Below are positions 23,943 to 32,504 of a stretch of DNA of 64,000 bases, piece by piece. This DNA comes from Rhodanobacter sp. B05 (GTDB taxonomy: Bacteria > Pseudomonadota > Gammaproteobacteria > Xanthomonadales > Rhodanobacteraceae). Below the pieces are notes generated by a model that saw nothing but the letters and a program-made list of their open reading frames with translations, was not told the origin of the DNA and searched no databases. A program made the position numbers and the translations under genes. Location of the stretch: assembly GCF_002001085.1 (NCBI RefSeq), contig NZ_MUNU01000003.1, positions 1 through 64,000 of the forward strand, given 5' to 3'. Position 1 is the stretch's first letter. Every line of letters starts with the position of its first letter.

Positions 23943-24389
23943 TCAGTCCGGAATTTCTGGCTCCACCAGCTTGCCGAGCAATACCAGCGATTCCTGCCAA
24001 CCCAGGTAGCACAGCTCGACCGGGATCATCTCGGGTATGCCTTCCTGCACCACATGCATTTCGGTGCCGCAGGAAACGGCGCGGAAAGTGATGGTGGTGG
24101 TCATCTCGCCAGGCAGGTCGGGGTCCTCGAAGCGATCGTCGTAGCGGATGCGCTCGCCCGGCACGAGCTCGCGATAGGTGCCGCCGAAGCTGTGGCCATT
24201 GCCGCTGGAGAAGTTGGTGAACGTCATCCGGTAGCCGCCGCCGACCCGTGCGTCGAACTGGTGCACCTTGCAGGTAAAGCCGTTCGGCGGAAGCCATTTG
24301 GCGATCGCATCGGCATCGAGGAAGGCGCGGTAGACCCGCTCGGGCGGAGCACGCAGCACGCGGTGAAGACGGAGGGTGTTGCCGGCCAT
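23943..24389 (-). CDS. SRPBCC (START/AHSA1-like) domain protein
   Basis: The 148-aa protein begins MAGNTLRLHRVLRAPPERVY and follows the AHSA1 pattern: FLDADAIAKWLPPNGF, a middle sheet with FDARVGGGYRMTF, and a C-terminal long helix (LCYLGWQESLVLLGKLVEPE). It would bind a hydrophobic ligand in a deep cavity. A similarly sized DUF1428 gene lies upstream on the same strand. No enzymatic motif is seen. Confidence 0.85.
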   Translation of the reverse strand: MAGNTLRLHRVLRAPPERVYRAFLDADAIAKWLPPNGFTCKVHQFDARVGGGYRMTFTNFSSGNGHSFGGTYRELVPGERIRYDDRFEDPDLPGEMTTTITFRAVSCGTEMHVVQEGIPEMIPVELCYLGWQESLVLLGKLVEPEIPD

Positions 24390-24463
24390 GACGGTTTCCT
24401 TTGCAGAGGATCGGATCCTGCCTTGCAGGGCAAGTTGCCAGAGCGTATATCGATCTGCCGCAA

Positions 24464-24820
24464 CTATGCGGACAGGCTTACCACCGGCATGAAGCCGCCG
24501 AAGATCATGCGCTTGCCGTCGAAAGGCATCTTGCTGGCTTCCGGCATGCGCGGATCCTTCATGATTTTCTCCATGCCGGCATCGCGGGTGGCCTTGTCAG
24601 GCCATTCGATCCAGGAGAACACCACGGATTCGTCCTTCTCTGCCTGCACGGCACGGCGGAAATCGGTGAGCTTGCCGTCGGGCACGTTGTCGCCCCAGCA
24701 CTCCACCACCCGGGTGGCGCCGAACTCCATGAAAACGGCGTCAAAGGTCTTGGCGTGCGCGATGAACTGCGCGCGGTTGGCGTTGGGTACGGCGATCACG
24801 AAACCATCGATGTAGGACAT
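24464..24820 (-). CDS. DUF1428 family protein
   Basis: ATG at 24818-24820 is preceded by GAGGAGACAGCC. The 118-aa product begins MSYIDGFVIAVPNANRAQFI and contains VFMEFGATRVVECWGDNVPD, a conserved block of DUF1428 (a ferredoxin-like dimeric alpha-beta barrel fold). The function of the family is unknown. It is upstream of the SRPBCC gene on the same strand, with 74 bp between them, and the DyP peroxidase is divergent. Confidence 0.85.
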   Translation of the reverse strand: MSYIDGFVIAVPNANRAQFIAHAKTFDAVFMEFGATRVVECWGDNVPDGKLTDFRRAVQAEKDESVVFSWIEWPDKATRDAGMEKIMKDPRMPEASKMPFDGKRMIFGGFMPVVSLSA

Positions 24821-25002
24821 GGCTGTCTCCTCGGCGGTGGCCGGTATGGCCACCCTCTTGCCTGCGACGAACGGGCGCATGCAGGATCGACATGGGGGCG
24901 TGGTGCTGTCGACCCCATTATTTTGAAACCGGGTATCAGCCCGCTTTGGAAATCCATTCAGCCCCGTTCATACTGGGGAAAACCATTCGCAAGGGGTGGA
25001 TC

Positions 25003-25932
25003 GTGTCTTCCGTCATTCCGCAACCGGTTGTCGCCAAGCTGACGAGTGCCGCCATTTTTCTGGTGGTGACGCTGCATCCCGAGCCGCACCATGAACCGGC
25101 GGTGCGAGCGCTTTGTGGTGATCTGGCGTCTCTCCTGCGCGGGGTGGGTTTCCACGAACCTGATGGCCGCCTGTCCTGTGTCATGGCCTTCGGGTCGGAC
25201 GCCTGGGACCGGTTTTTCGGGAAACCGCGACCCGCTGATCTGCACCCGTTTCGCGAGATCAGGGGGCAGCACCATGCGGTCGCCACACCGGGGGACCTGC
25301 TCTTTCATATCCGAGCCATGCGCATGGACCTGTGCTTCGAGCTGGCGACCCGGATCATGACGCGCCTCGGCGACGCCGTCTCGACGGCGGACGAAGTGCA
25401 TGGCTTCAAGTATTTCGACGAACGCGATCTGCTCGGCTTCGTCGACGGCACCGAGAATCCGGTGGACCAGGCTGCCATCGACGCGGCGATCATCGGCGAC
25501 GAGGACGCCGGCTTTGCCGGTGGAAGCTATGTCATCGTGCAGAAGTACCTGCATGATCTGAAGGCGTGGAACACGGTGCCGGTGGAGCAGCAGGAACGCA
25601 TCATCGGCAGGGCGAAACTGTCGGATATCGAGCAGGACGATACCGCGAAGGCTCCCTACGCGCACAACGTGCTGACCAACATCGAGAAGGATGGCGAGCA
25701 GTTGCAGATCGTGCGCGACAACATGCCGTTCGGCGATGCAGGCAAGGGCGAGTTCGGTACCTGTTTCATCGGTTACGCGCGCGATCCGGGCCGGATCGAG
25801 CAGATGCTCGTCAACATGTTTGTCGGCAAGCCGCCAGGCAATTACGACCGTTTGCTGGATTTCAGCAAGGCCGTCACCGGCACATTGTTCTTCGTCCCGT
25901 CGGCAACGTTTCTGGACAATGTCCAGGCTTGA
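25003..25932 (+). CDS. DyP-type (dye-decolorising) heme peroxidase
   Basis: GTG at 25003, six bases after AAGGGG, is the likely start (309 aa); earlier codons do not fit the family. The DyP hallmark GFVDGTENP (Asp148 of GxxDG) is present, as is the heme-pocket region with IVQKYLHDLKAW. No Tat or Sec signal is visible, so it is probably cytosolic or an encapsulin cargo. No encapsulin gene is in the window. DyP enzymes oxidise dyes, lignin-like phenols and protoheme with H2O2. Confidence 0.9.
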   Translation: MSSVIPQPVVAKLTSAAIFLVVTLHPEPHHEPAVRALCGDLASLLRGVGFHEPDGRLSCVMAFGSDAWDRFFGKPRPADLHPFREIRGQHHAVATPGDLLFHIRAMRMDLCFELATRIMTRLGDAVSTADEVHGFKYFDERDLLGFVDGTENPVDQAAIDAAIIGDEDAGFAGGSYVIVQKYLHDLKAWNTVPVEQQERIIGRAKLSDIEQDDTAKAPYAHNVLTNIEKDGEQLQIVRDNMPFGDAGKGEFGTCFIGYARDPGRIEQMLVNMFVGKPPGNYDRLLDFSKAVTGTLFFVPSATFLDNVQA

Positions 25933-25939
25933 GAAGACT

Positions 25940-26590
25940 TCAGCGTGAACTGGCCCGGCTTTTGGGCCGGCGGATGGCGGTGACCTTGCCGCTGCGTCCG
26001 CCGCCACAGAAGAAGCGGTCGCTGCCATCGGATTCGAGTCCCGCCACGCCGACACCGGCTGGCATCTTCAGGCTCTCGAGCACTTCGCCGGTGGCGGGGT
26101 CGATGCGGCGCACATCGCTTTCGTCGCCTTCCCACGTGCCGTGCCACAGCTCGCCGTCGACCCAGCTGACGCCGGTGACGAAACGGTCGCTCGTGATGCT
26201 GCGAAGAATCGCCCCGGTTTCGGGATCGACCTGATGGATCTTGCGTTCGCGGTATTGTCCGACCCAGAGCGAGCCCTCGGCCCAGGCGAGCCCGGAGTCG
26301 CCACCCGCGCCCGGCGCCGGGATGGTGGCGAGCACGCGGCCAGTCGTCGGGTCGATCTTCTGGATGTTGTTCTCGACGATCTGGAACAGGTGGCGGCCAT
26401 CGAAGGCCGTACCCGCGTGCGCGGCGACATCGATCGTGTGAGGTGCTTCCTTGCTGGCCGGATCGAACGCAGCCAGTGCATCGCCGGTGGCAAACCAGAC
26501 GCGCTTGCCGTCATAGGTGACGCCATGCACTTCGCCGATACCCGGGAAGGGGCCGTATTCGCTGATGATTTCCGCGTTTGATCGTTTCAT
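25940..26590 (-). CDS. Beta-propeller protein of the glutamine-cyclotransferase/YncE type
   Basis: The 216-aa protein contains repeated blade sequences such as VDPETGAILRSIT, IDPTTGRVLATIPAPG and IDPATGEVLESLKMP, each with the DP-x-TG-x-V/I-L pattern of the Vgb/YncE/PQQ-like propellers. About five blades are visible. No signal peptide is present. It follows the TPR regulator gene by nine bases on the same strand, so the two are likely co-transcribed. Ligand or partner is unknown. Confidence 0.7.
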   Translation of the reverse strand: MKRSNAEIISEYGPFPGIGEVHGVTYDGKRVWFATGDALAAFDPASKEAPHTIDVAAHAGTAFDGRHLFQIVENNIQKIDPTTGRVLATIPAPGAGGDSGLAWAEGSLWVGQYRERKIHQVDPETGAILRSITSDRFVTGVSWVDGELWHGTWEGDESDVRRIDPATGEVLESLKMPAGVGVAGLESDGSDRFFCGGGRSGKVTAIRRPKSRASSR

Positions 26591-26599
26591 GCATCCATC

Positions 26600-27820
26600 C
26601 TAATCGCCGGGGAAGGGTGCCGGGAGTAACAAGCTTGTCGGGAATCCCGGCACGGGCGGGGTCAACCAGCGAAGCGCCCGGCCGCGACCGAACGAGTCCA
26701 CCTTGTGTGCGGCGGCTAGCGCATCGAGTGCGCGCTGCACGCTGCGCTGGCTGGTGCCTAGCGCCAGTGCCAGCGCCGAGCTCGACCATGCTTCGCCATC
26801 GGCGAGCAGGGCAAGCACCGCCGCATGCGCGTCGTCGACGGGCCGGGCCAGCACCACGACCTCGCTGGCGTAGTGTGGCGCCAGGGTGAAGCCGTGCTTC
26901 GTCGCACTGATGTCGGCCATGGTGCGAAGCTGGGTGCGCAGGCGCCCGACTTCGACGCGCAAGCGCGCACGATGCGATTCGTCGGCATGCTTCGTGCGGA
27001 AGGCTTGTGCGATCAGCGTGGCGCGTGGCACATCACCGGGCCACGCTTCGGCCAGGATCCGTGCCAGCGCGAACAACACCGGGCGCCGCTCCAGCGAAAT
27101 CATTGAACGCGCATCGCGCACGACGTAGCGGCACGCGTCGACGACGAATGCGGTGGAGGTCAGCCATGTCTCGACCTCGTCGAGCTGCAGGAGCCGTTCA
27201 CCACCGTGGGCGATCAGGCGTGCAGCGGGCAGCTCCAGCACGCGGAAGGCGTTTTGGACTTCCGCCATCAGCGCCGGAATGCCAGCCTGGCGCGCCGCCT
27301 GTTCGGCTCGAACGAGGGCGGCGCGTGCCGGCGCCGTGCGCAGGCGACGGATCGCGATGCCCGCGACGACCAGTTCGCAGGAGGCCCGCGACGCGGGCGG
27401 CAACGCGGCCGGGTCGAGTTCGGCGAGCGTGCGCTCGGCGTCGTCGAGACGTCCGATCAGCAGCAGTCGGCGGGCCTGGAGATAGCGCGCATACGCGGCG
27501 TTCGCGTGATCGCCGTGCGCTTCCAGCGTGGCCAGCGCGGCATCGAGCGCCTTCGTGGGTTCGCCGAGGTCGCGCGAAACGAGCGCAATCTCGGCCTCGG
27601 CGACGGCGCAGCGTGCGCGGGCCATGGTTTCGTGCGGATTGAAGGCGCGCGCGGCGCGGCGCAAGAGCGCCTTCGCACGCGCGAAATCGCCAAGCTGGGC
27701 CATCGCGATGCCGCGCAGTGCGAGCGCCGGCGCATCGTCGCGCAAGGCGACGCGCTTCAATGCGCCGAGCGGGTCACCCGCCGCGAGCGCACGTGCCGCG
27801 GCCGTGATCAGGGAGTCCAT
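26600..27820 (-). CDS. TPR-type transcriptional regulator with C-terminal helix-turn-helix
   Basis: This 406-aa protein starts with several alpha-helical repeats (ALRGIAMAQLGDFARAKALL, AYARYLQARRLLLIGRLDDA) and ends in a winged-helix-like region (WSSSALALALGTSQRSVQRA, then LDALAAAHKVDSFGRGRALR). This suggests a signal-integrating regulator of the SARP/BTAD-like or helix-turn-helix/TPR type. It faces the GST gene across 139 bp and leads the beta-propeller gene. Targets are unknown. Family assignment is moderate because the HTH is inferred from pattern only. Confidence 0.6.
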   Translation of the reverse strand: MDSLITAAARALAAGDPLGALKRVALRDDAPALALRGIAMAQLGDFARAKALLRRAARAFNPHETMARARCAVAEAEIALVSRDLGEPTKALDAALATLEAHGDHANAAYARYLQARRLLLIGRLDDAERTLAELDPAALPPASRASCELVVAGIAIRRLRTAPARAALVRAEQAARQAGIPALMAEVQNAFRVLELPAARLIAHGGERLLQLDEVETWLTSTAFVVDACRYVVRDARSMISLERRPVLFALARILAEAWPGDVPRATLIAQAFRTKHADESHRARLRVEVGRLRTQLRTMADISATKHGFTLAPHYASEVVVLARPVDDAHAAVLALLADGEAWSSSALALALGTSQRSVQRALDALAAAHKVDSFGRGRALRWLTPPVPGFPTSLLLPAPFPGD

Positions 27821-27959
27821 TTCAGCGAGCCTTGTTTGAATCCCGCCACACTTGTCACTCCCACCCTTGGATGGCCCGGCCGCAGTCTATCTCACGCTCA
27901 CCAACCAGGGTGCCGGCGACAACCGGTACCGACATCACGTGAATGCGAGGAGAAACAAG

Positions 27960-28613
27960 ATGGAAAAGATTGCCGTGTGGGGCTTCAGCTGGGTGCCGCC
28001 TTTTGCCCAGGGACTGGTGCGTGACCTGCGCGCGCGCTGGGCGCTCGAAGAGGCGGGGCTTGCCTATGAAAGCCGGTGGATCGGCATCGAGGAACGGAAC
28101 TCCGCTGCCTATCGACGCAAGCATCCGTTCGGCATGGTGCCCGTGCTCGAATCCAGTGACGGAACCTTGATCGAATCGGGCGCCATCGTCCATGCCATCG
28201 CCGAACAGTGCAAAGCGCTCATGTCAGCCGACCAGCGCGCCGAAACGCTCACCTGGATGTTCGCTGCACTCAATACCGTCGAGCCGCCGCTGTGGAATCT
28301 GTTCGTGATCGATCAGCTGAACCATGACGAGGCATGGGCAAAGCTGCGGCGTGCCGGGGCAGTTGACGAGGTACAGGCTCGATTGGCCGCACTGTCCGAA
28401 TGTCTCGACGGTCGCGATTATCTGCTGGGTCGTTTCACGGCGGCCGACATCCTGATGGCCACCGCGCTGAGGTTCATCCGGCATACGGATCTGCTGGCCG
28501 GAATCCCGCGGCTCGATGCCTACGTCAAGCGTTGCGAGGCGCGGCCAGCCTTCCAGGCGGCCTTGCGCAACCAGGCGACTGGCTACGCGCGCAACGCACC
28601 GATCGCAGCCTGA
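27960..28613 (+). CDS. Glutathione S-transferase family protein (paralogue)
   Basis: ATG 27960 is preceded by GCGAGGAGAAACA; the 217-aa product is a GST. It shares with the gene at 16493-17140 the pattern VRDLRARWALEEAGL, FGMVPVLESSDGTLIESGAI and LTWMFAALNTVEPPLWNL. The second helical domain ends normally. The DUF899 gene follows 20 bp downstream, after AAGGAG, so the two probably form an operon controlled by the divergent regulator. Confidence 0.9.
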   Translation: MEKIAVWGFSWVPPFAQGLVRDLRARWALEEAGLAYESRWIGIEERNSAAYRRKHPFGMVPVLESSDGTLIESGAIVHAIAEQCKALMSADQRAETLTWMFAALNTVEPPLWNLFVIDQLNHDEAWAKLRRAGAVDEVQARLAALSECLDGRDYLLGRFTAADILMATALRFIRHTDLLAGIPRLDAYVKRCEARPAFQAALRNQATGYARNAPIAA

Positions 28614-28633
28614 ATTCTGGAAGGAGAGCAGCG

Positions 28634-29419
28634 ATGACTACATACAAGACTGGAACACGTGAGGAATGGCTGGCAGCGCGGCTTGAGCTGCTCCAGGCGG
28701 AGAAGGAGTTCACCCGGCGCGGCGACGAGCTGGCGCGGCAACGGCAGGCGCTGCCGTGGGTGCGCGTCGACAAGGATTATCGTTTCGAGACCGAATCAGG
28801 TAGCGCTTCGCTGGCAGATCTGTTCAAGGGGCGCTCGCAGCTGCTCGTCTATCACTTCATGTTCGGGCCCGACTACAAGGCGGGATGTCCCACCTGCTCG
28901 TCGATCGCGGACGGATTCAATGGCTTTGCGATCCACCTGGCGAACCACGACGTCATGTTGATGGCGGTGTCGCTGGCGCCGTTCGCCAAGCTGCAGGCGT
29001 ACAAGCAGCGCATGGGTTGGACGTTTCCGTGGGCGTCTTCGTTCGACGGTGATTTCAACGCCGATTTCAACGCCTCGTTCACCGAGGAACAACAGCGCGA
29101 GGGAGGCATCGAGTACAACTATCGACGTGAGCCGCCAGCGTCGCAAATTCCTTTCAAGATGGGCAAGGAAGCGGGCGACGAATCGCCGCCCGTCCAGAAC
29201 GCCATCATGACCGGAACCGACGTCTCCACCTATCTGCGCCAGCGGCCGGGCATGAGCGCCTTCGTGCTCGCGGATGGCGTCGTCCATCACACTTATTCCA
29301 CTTATGCACGCGGACTGGACGGCCTCTGGGGCATGTACCAGTGGCTCGATCATGCCCCCAGGGGACGCAACGAGACGGGCATGTGGTGGCGCCGTCACGA
29401 CGAGTATGACCAGCGTTGA
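28634..29419 (+). CDS. DUF899 thioredoxin-like protein
   Basis: ATG 28634 after AAGGAG gives 261 aa. DUF899 proteins resemble thioredoxin-fold redox proteins. Here FMFGPDYKAGCPTCSSIADG contains the CxxC-type pair, and the C-terminal MTGTDVSTYLRQRPGMSAFV region and the WLDHAPRGRNE motif are conserved. Its role is unknown, though co-location with a GST suggests a detoxification setting. No signal peptide. Confidence 0.85.
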   Translation: MTTYKTGTREEWLAARLELLQAEKEFTRRGDELARQRQALPWVRVDKDYRFETESGSASLADLFKGRSQLLVYHFMFGPDYKAGCPTCSSIADGFNGFAIHLANHDVMLMAVSLAPFAKLQAYKQRMGWTFPWASSFDGDFNADFNASFTEEQQREGGIEYNYRREPPASQIPFKMGKEAGDESPPVQNAIMTGTDVSTYLRQRPGMSAFVLADGVVHHTYSTYARGLDGLWGMYQWLDHAPRGRNETGMWWRRHDEYDQR

Positions 29420-29468
29420 GTCATGTCCTGGCGGTGGTGCAAAGATGCTTCATGGCGGGAGAGAGGAC

Positions 29469-29765
29469 GTGGGCGAGGTGCATGCTGACGCAGGTGTCTG
29501 TGCCGCCATCGGTCAGGGAGGCGGCGATGCGGTTTCCTTCCGCGCAGTCGACTGGCTGGGCCTCGCGGCTGCGCCGACGTTCGCCCTCATGGCGCTGCTG
29601 ACCGGTGTCTTCGGCCGCGGTCCGATGGATATGCCTTGCTCAGCCGCGCACGGCGTCTCGCCACTGAGCAGCATGGTGCTGATGTATGGGCTGATGAGTG
29701 TCTTCCACTTGGCACCCTGGCTGAAGTGGATTGCTCGCCATCGCCGCGGTATCCGCCGAGCCTGA
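29469..29765 (+). CDS. Small hypothetical membrane protein, 98 aa
   Basis: GTG 29469, right after GAGAGGAC, gives a small protein with two predicted hydrophobic segments: LGLAAAPTFALMALLTGVFG and SSMVLMYGLMSVFHLAPWL. The short loops contain a Cys. It lies 49 bp after the DUF899 gene in the same direction. It resembles small uncharacterised membrane proteins of Rhodanobacter-type genomes (from memory). The start is uncertain because earlier in-frame codons could be translated. Confidence 0.6.
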   Translation: MGEVHADAGVCAAIGQGGGDAVSFRAVDWLGLAAAPTFALMALLTGVFGRGPMDMPCSAAHGVSPLSSMVLMYGLMSVFHLAPWLKWIARHRRGIRRA

Positions 29766-29779
29766 TCCGCGTTCGCCAC

Positions 29780-29845
29780 ATAAAAACCAAGGTGCCAGAG
29801 ACACTATTCATCACTACCATGAATGTCTCTGGCACCCTGGTTTTA
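29780..29845. repeat. Long inverted repeat (AAAACCAAGGTGCCAGAGACA)
   Basis: ATAAAAACCAAGGTGCCAGA (29780-29799) and its complement ending in GGTTTTAT (to 29845) form a 27-bp imperfect hairpin with a 9-base loop. It is the GGTGCCAGAGACA variant of the REP-like repeats and could also terminate the upstream transcript. Confidence 0.7.
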
Positions 29846-29961
29846 TCCTCAGCGGCATGCCGACCGTCGATACGGCCCCGCTTGCGGGTGCCCCTGTCCC
29901 TTTTGCGGATCATTGCCGGGAGCGGCAGGCGAGGTGTGCCACGCCTGATCGGGGGATGTGC

Positions 29962-30744
29962 ATGAGAGCGATGAAGCTGGCATTGCGCCTGCGCGAATAC
30001 GACTGGATGGCAGCGGTCATCGAACTCGCGATCGTCGTCGTCGGCGTCCTGATCGCGCCGCAGGTGAGCAACTGGAACCAGGATCGGATGGATCATGCAC
30101 GCGCGGATGGCTACTACCGGCGCCTTCATGCCGAGTTGATCGTCGATCAACACAACATCGACAACACGCTGGTGTTCTGGAAAAAGGTGTCGGACTACGG
30201 CACGGCCGCCATCGCCAACGGAGAAACCGGGCAACGCGTGGGCGGCTCGAACTGGAAGACCATGCTGGCCTGGTACCAGGCCAGCCAGATGATGCCTTTC
30301 GAGCTTCAGGACACCGCCTATACCGAGATGCGCGATGGTGGGGGACTGGCCCTGGTTGAGCAGGAAGGGCTGCGCAAGCAACTGGCCGGCTATTACCAGC
30401 TCGCCGGTACCGGCGTCACGGCCAGCATCCTCCGTCACGATCCAGCGTACCGGGTACAGATACGCGGGCTCACGCCCTGGCACGTGCAGCAGTACATCTG
30501 GAGCTGATGCTTCCGGGAGGGCAACGCAAGCAACGCGGCGAATCAGGAGCTGATCGATTGTCCGGCGCCGATCGGCGAGGATGAAGCCGCCGCGATTCTT
30601 GCCGCCTATCTGCATTCGGACATGTTGTTGCAGAACCTTCGCTCATGGATGTCCACGTTGAGCGTGAGCAAGATGGTTCTCGTTGCAACTCGCAAGGACA
30701 CGGCCAACCTCGCGGCCGAAGTGCAGGCGGCGCAGATGCGATAG
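29962..30744 (+). pseudogene. Conserved membrane-anchored protein interrupted by an in-frame TGA
   Basis: From ATG 29962 the frame encodes an N-terminal membrane segment (MAAVIELAIVVVGVLIAPQV) and a helical domain with YYRRLHAELIVDQHNIDN. At 30505-30507 the codon is TGA (TGG ATC TAC AGC in the mRNA sense reads ...YIWS-stop). Exactly in frame afterwards the sequence continues CFREGNASNAANQELIDC..., a good C-terminal domain, to TAG at 30742-30744. The combined length is about 259 aa. A single nonsense mutation or a sequencing error is the simplest reading; selenocysteine is unlikely. Confidence 0.7.
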
Positions 30745-30867
30745 CGGAATATCGTTCCGGCCCGGCAGGATCCGGATCCGCGCCAGGCCGCCGCGTTGCG
30801 CGTATTCGGGCGGAACGACGCAAGCGGCATGGCCACGGAGTTGGCGGAGCTGCCGTGTCGTGGCTGG

Positions 30868-32247
30868 CTACAAGCCGTCCTCCGGTGGCTTGTCGTGCCC
30901 GCGTCGCGCAGGTTTTCGCCGCTCGTGCCACCAGTCCAGCAATTCGCTGGACAGGCGCACTTTTTCCTGGCTGACCGGGACGTCGGCGCGGGCGGTCATC
31001 CACGAGGTCTTGGTGGCGGCGAGCTGCTGTTCGGGATATACGCTGCGGTGGCCGACGATGAGATAGGCGGCAATCGTGGCGCCGGAGACATACAGGATGC
31101 TCTCGCCGCCAAGCATCTCGACGCCCATCAGGATCGCCGCGATCGGGGTGTTGGATGCTGCCGCGACCACGGATACCAGCCCCACGGCCGCGCCCAGCGC
31201 CGCGTGCATGCCGAACAGATGGGCGAAGGCGCCGCCGGCCACGGCGCCCATCACGAATTGCTCGGTGATGAGGCCGCCATAAAACCCCGAACCCAGTGTG
31301 ATGGCGACCAGCAGCGCCTTCCACAAAAAGCCCAGATAGGGCATCGGTTGCCCCTGCAGTGCACGATCCATCAGCGGCAGGCTGAGGCCCATGTAATCGT
31401 TGGGGATCACCAGGATCAGCAGCGCCAGCACCACGCCGCCGATGCAGGGGACCAGAGGTGGCCAGATCGCGAAGCGAACGCGCAACCGGGTGAACTGTCG
31501 CTTCGCCCCATGCAGCAACTCGATGAAGATCCATGCCACGGCGCCGCAGAGGATGCCGATCGCCACGGTTTTCAGGAACAGCCATTCGGTGAAGACGCCG
31601 GCGAACGAGATGTCGATGTGCGGATAAGGCACGCCCCAGAAACGGCTGACCTCGTAGGAGGTCACGCCCGCCACGATCGCCGGAAACAGGAAATTGTGGC
31701 GGATGCGGCCGATGGCCAGCACCTCGACGCCGTAGATGGCTCCGGCGATGGGGGTACCAAACACGCTCGCAAAGCCTGCGCTCACGCCGCATGCCACCAG
31801 GCGCCTGCGCAGCTCGGAGTTGAGGTGCAGCAGTTCGCCGATGCCGGAGGCGATGCTTGCACCAAGGTGGGAGCAGGGGCCTTCCTTGCCGGCGGAGCCG
31901 CCGCAGCCCAGGGTGATGAGCGTGGCAACGGGCTTCACCCAGAATGTCTTCCATGGCAACCGGCCGTGCTGGTCGTTGACCGAAATGATCACCGAATCCT
32001 TGAGGCCGGTGCGGTTCAGCCGGTTGCCGTAATGAAGCAGGAGGCCATTCAGCAGCCCGCCTGCCGGCAGCAAGGTCATCTGCAGCCAGAGCGGTGCCGT
32101 ATAGGTATGTCCGGCGACCGCGAACAGTACATGCAGAAAGAAGCTGCAGCCCGTGCCGACCACGGCGCCGGTCAGGATCGACAGCACCAGCCACTGCAGG
32201 ACGGTCGCCAGCATCACCAGCGGTTCGGTTAGGTGTGACCGGAACAT
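30868..32247 (-). CDS. ClC-family chloride channel or antiporter
   Basis: The 459-aa polytopic protein has the ClC signature GGSAGKEGPCSHLGASIASG, the central GSGFYGGLITEQFVMGAVAG, and the TPIAAILMGVEMLGGES segment. There is no C-terminal CBS domain. It has the usual length of short bacterial ClCs. The gating-type Glu is in GKEGP. It is a single gene with a good start at 32245-32247. Its physiological role (acid resistance or ion exchange) cannot be read from the context. Confidence 0.9.
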   Translation of the reverse strand: MFRSHLTEPLVMLATVLQWLVLSILTGAVVGTGCSFFLHVLFAVAGHTYTAPLWLQMTLLPAGGLLNGLLLHYGNRLNRTGLKDSVIISVNDQHGRLPWKTFWVKPVATLITLGCGGSAGKEGPCSHLGASIASGIGELLHLNSELRRRLVACGVSAGFASVFGTPIAGAIYGVEVLAIGRIRHNFLFPAIVAGVTSYEVSRFWGVPYPHIDISFAGVFTEWLFLKTVAIGILCGAVAWIFIELLHGAKRQFTRLRVRFAIWPPLVPCIGGVVLALLILVIPNDYMGLSLPLMDRALQGQPMPYLGFLWKALLVAITLGSGFYGGLITEQFVMGAVAGGAFAHLFGMHAALGAAVGLVSVVAAASNTPIAAILMGVEMLGGESILYVSGATIAAYLIVGHRSVYPEQQLAATKTSWMTARADVPVSQEKVRLSSELLDWWHERRKPARRGHDKPPEDGL

Positions 32248-32504
32248 GGTGGGTGGTCTGCTGCCAGGACTTGAATCGCGACTTTACCAAACGCGCCTGC
32301 GTTGCGGGTAACGGCCGGGGCCTGGTCGGTCGGAAGTCGCTGCGGATGCCGTGAAGGATCCCCTGGCGCCGGTCGCGCTGGCCGACAGGAAATGGCCGGG
32401 GCACAATGCGGATGATTCACTCGATACCAACGCGCTCGTGAATTTGCCCGCAGCCCACCAAGGGCCAGTTCACGCAACCCGCTGCATAGCCAAGGGGAAC
32501 CTGG

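Noticed and set aside
30505-30507. TGA as selenocysteine codon
   Set aside because: No SECIS-like hairpin was recognised just downstream and the context is not that of a selenoprotein; a nonsense mutation is simpler.
30470-32404. Open minus-strand frame of 644 codons overlapping the ClC gene
   Set aside because: It is a different frame of the same strand; the ClC motifs show the other frame is coding.
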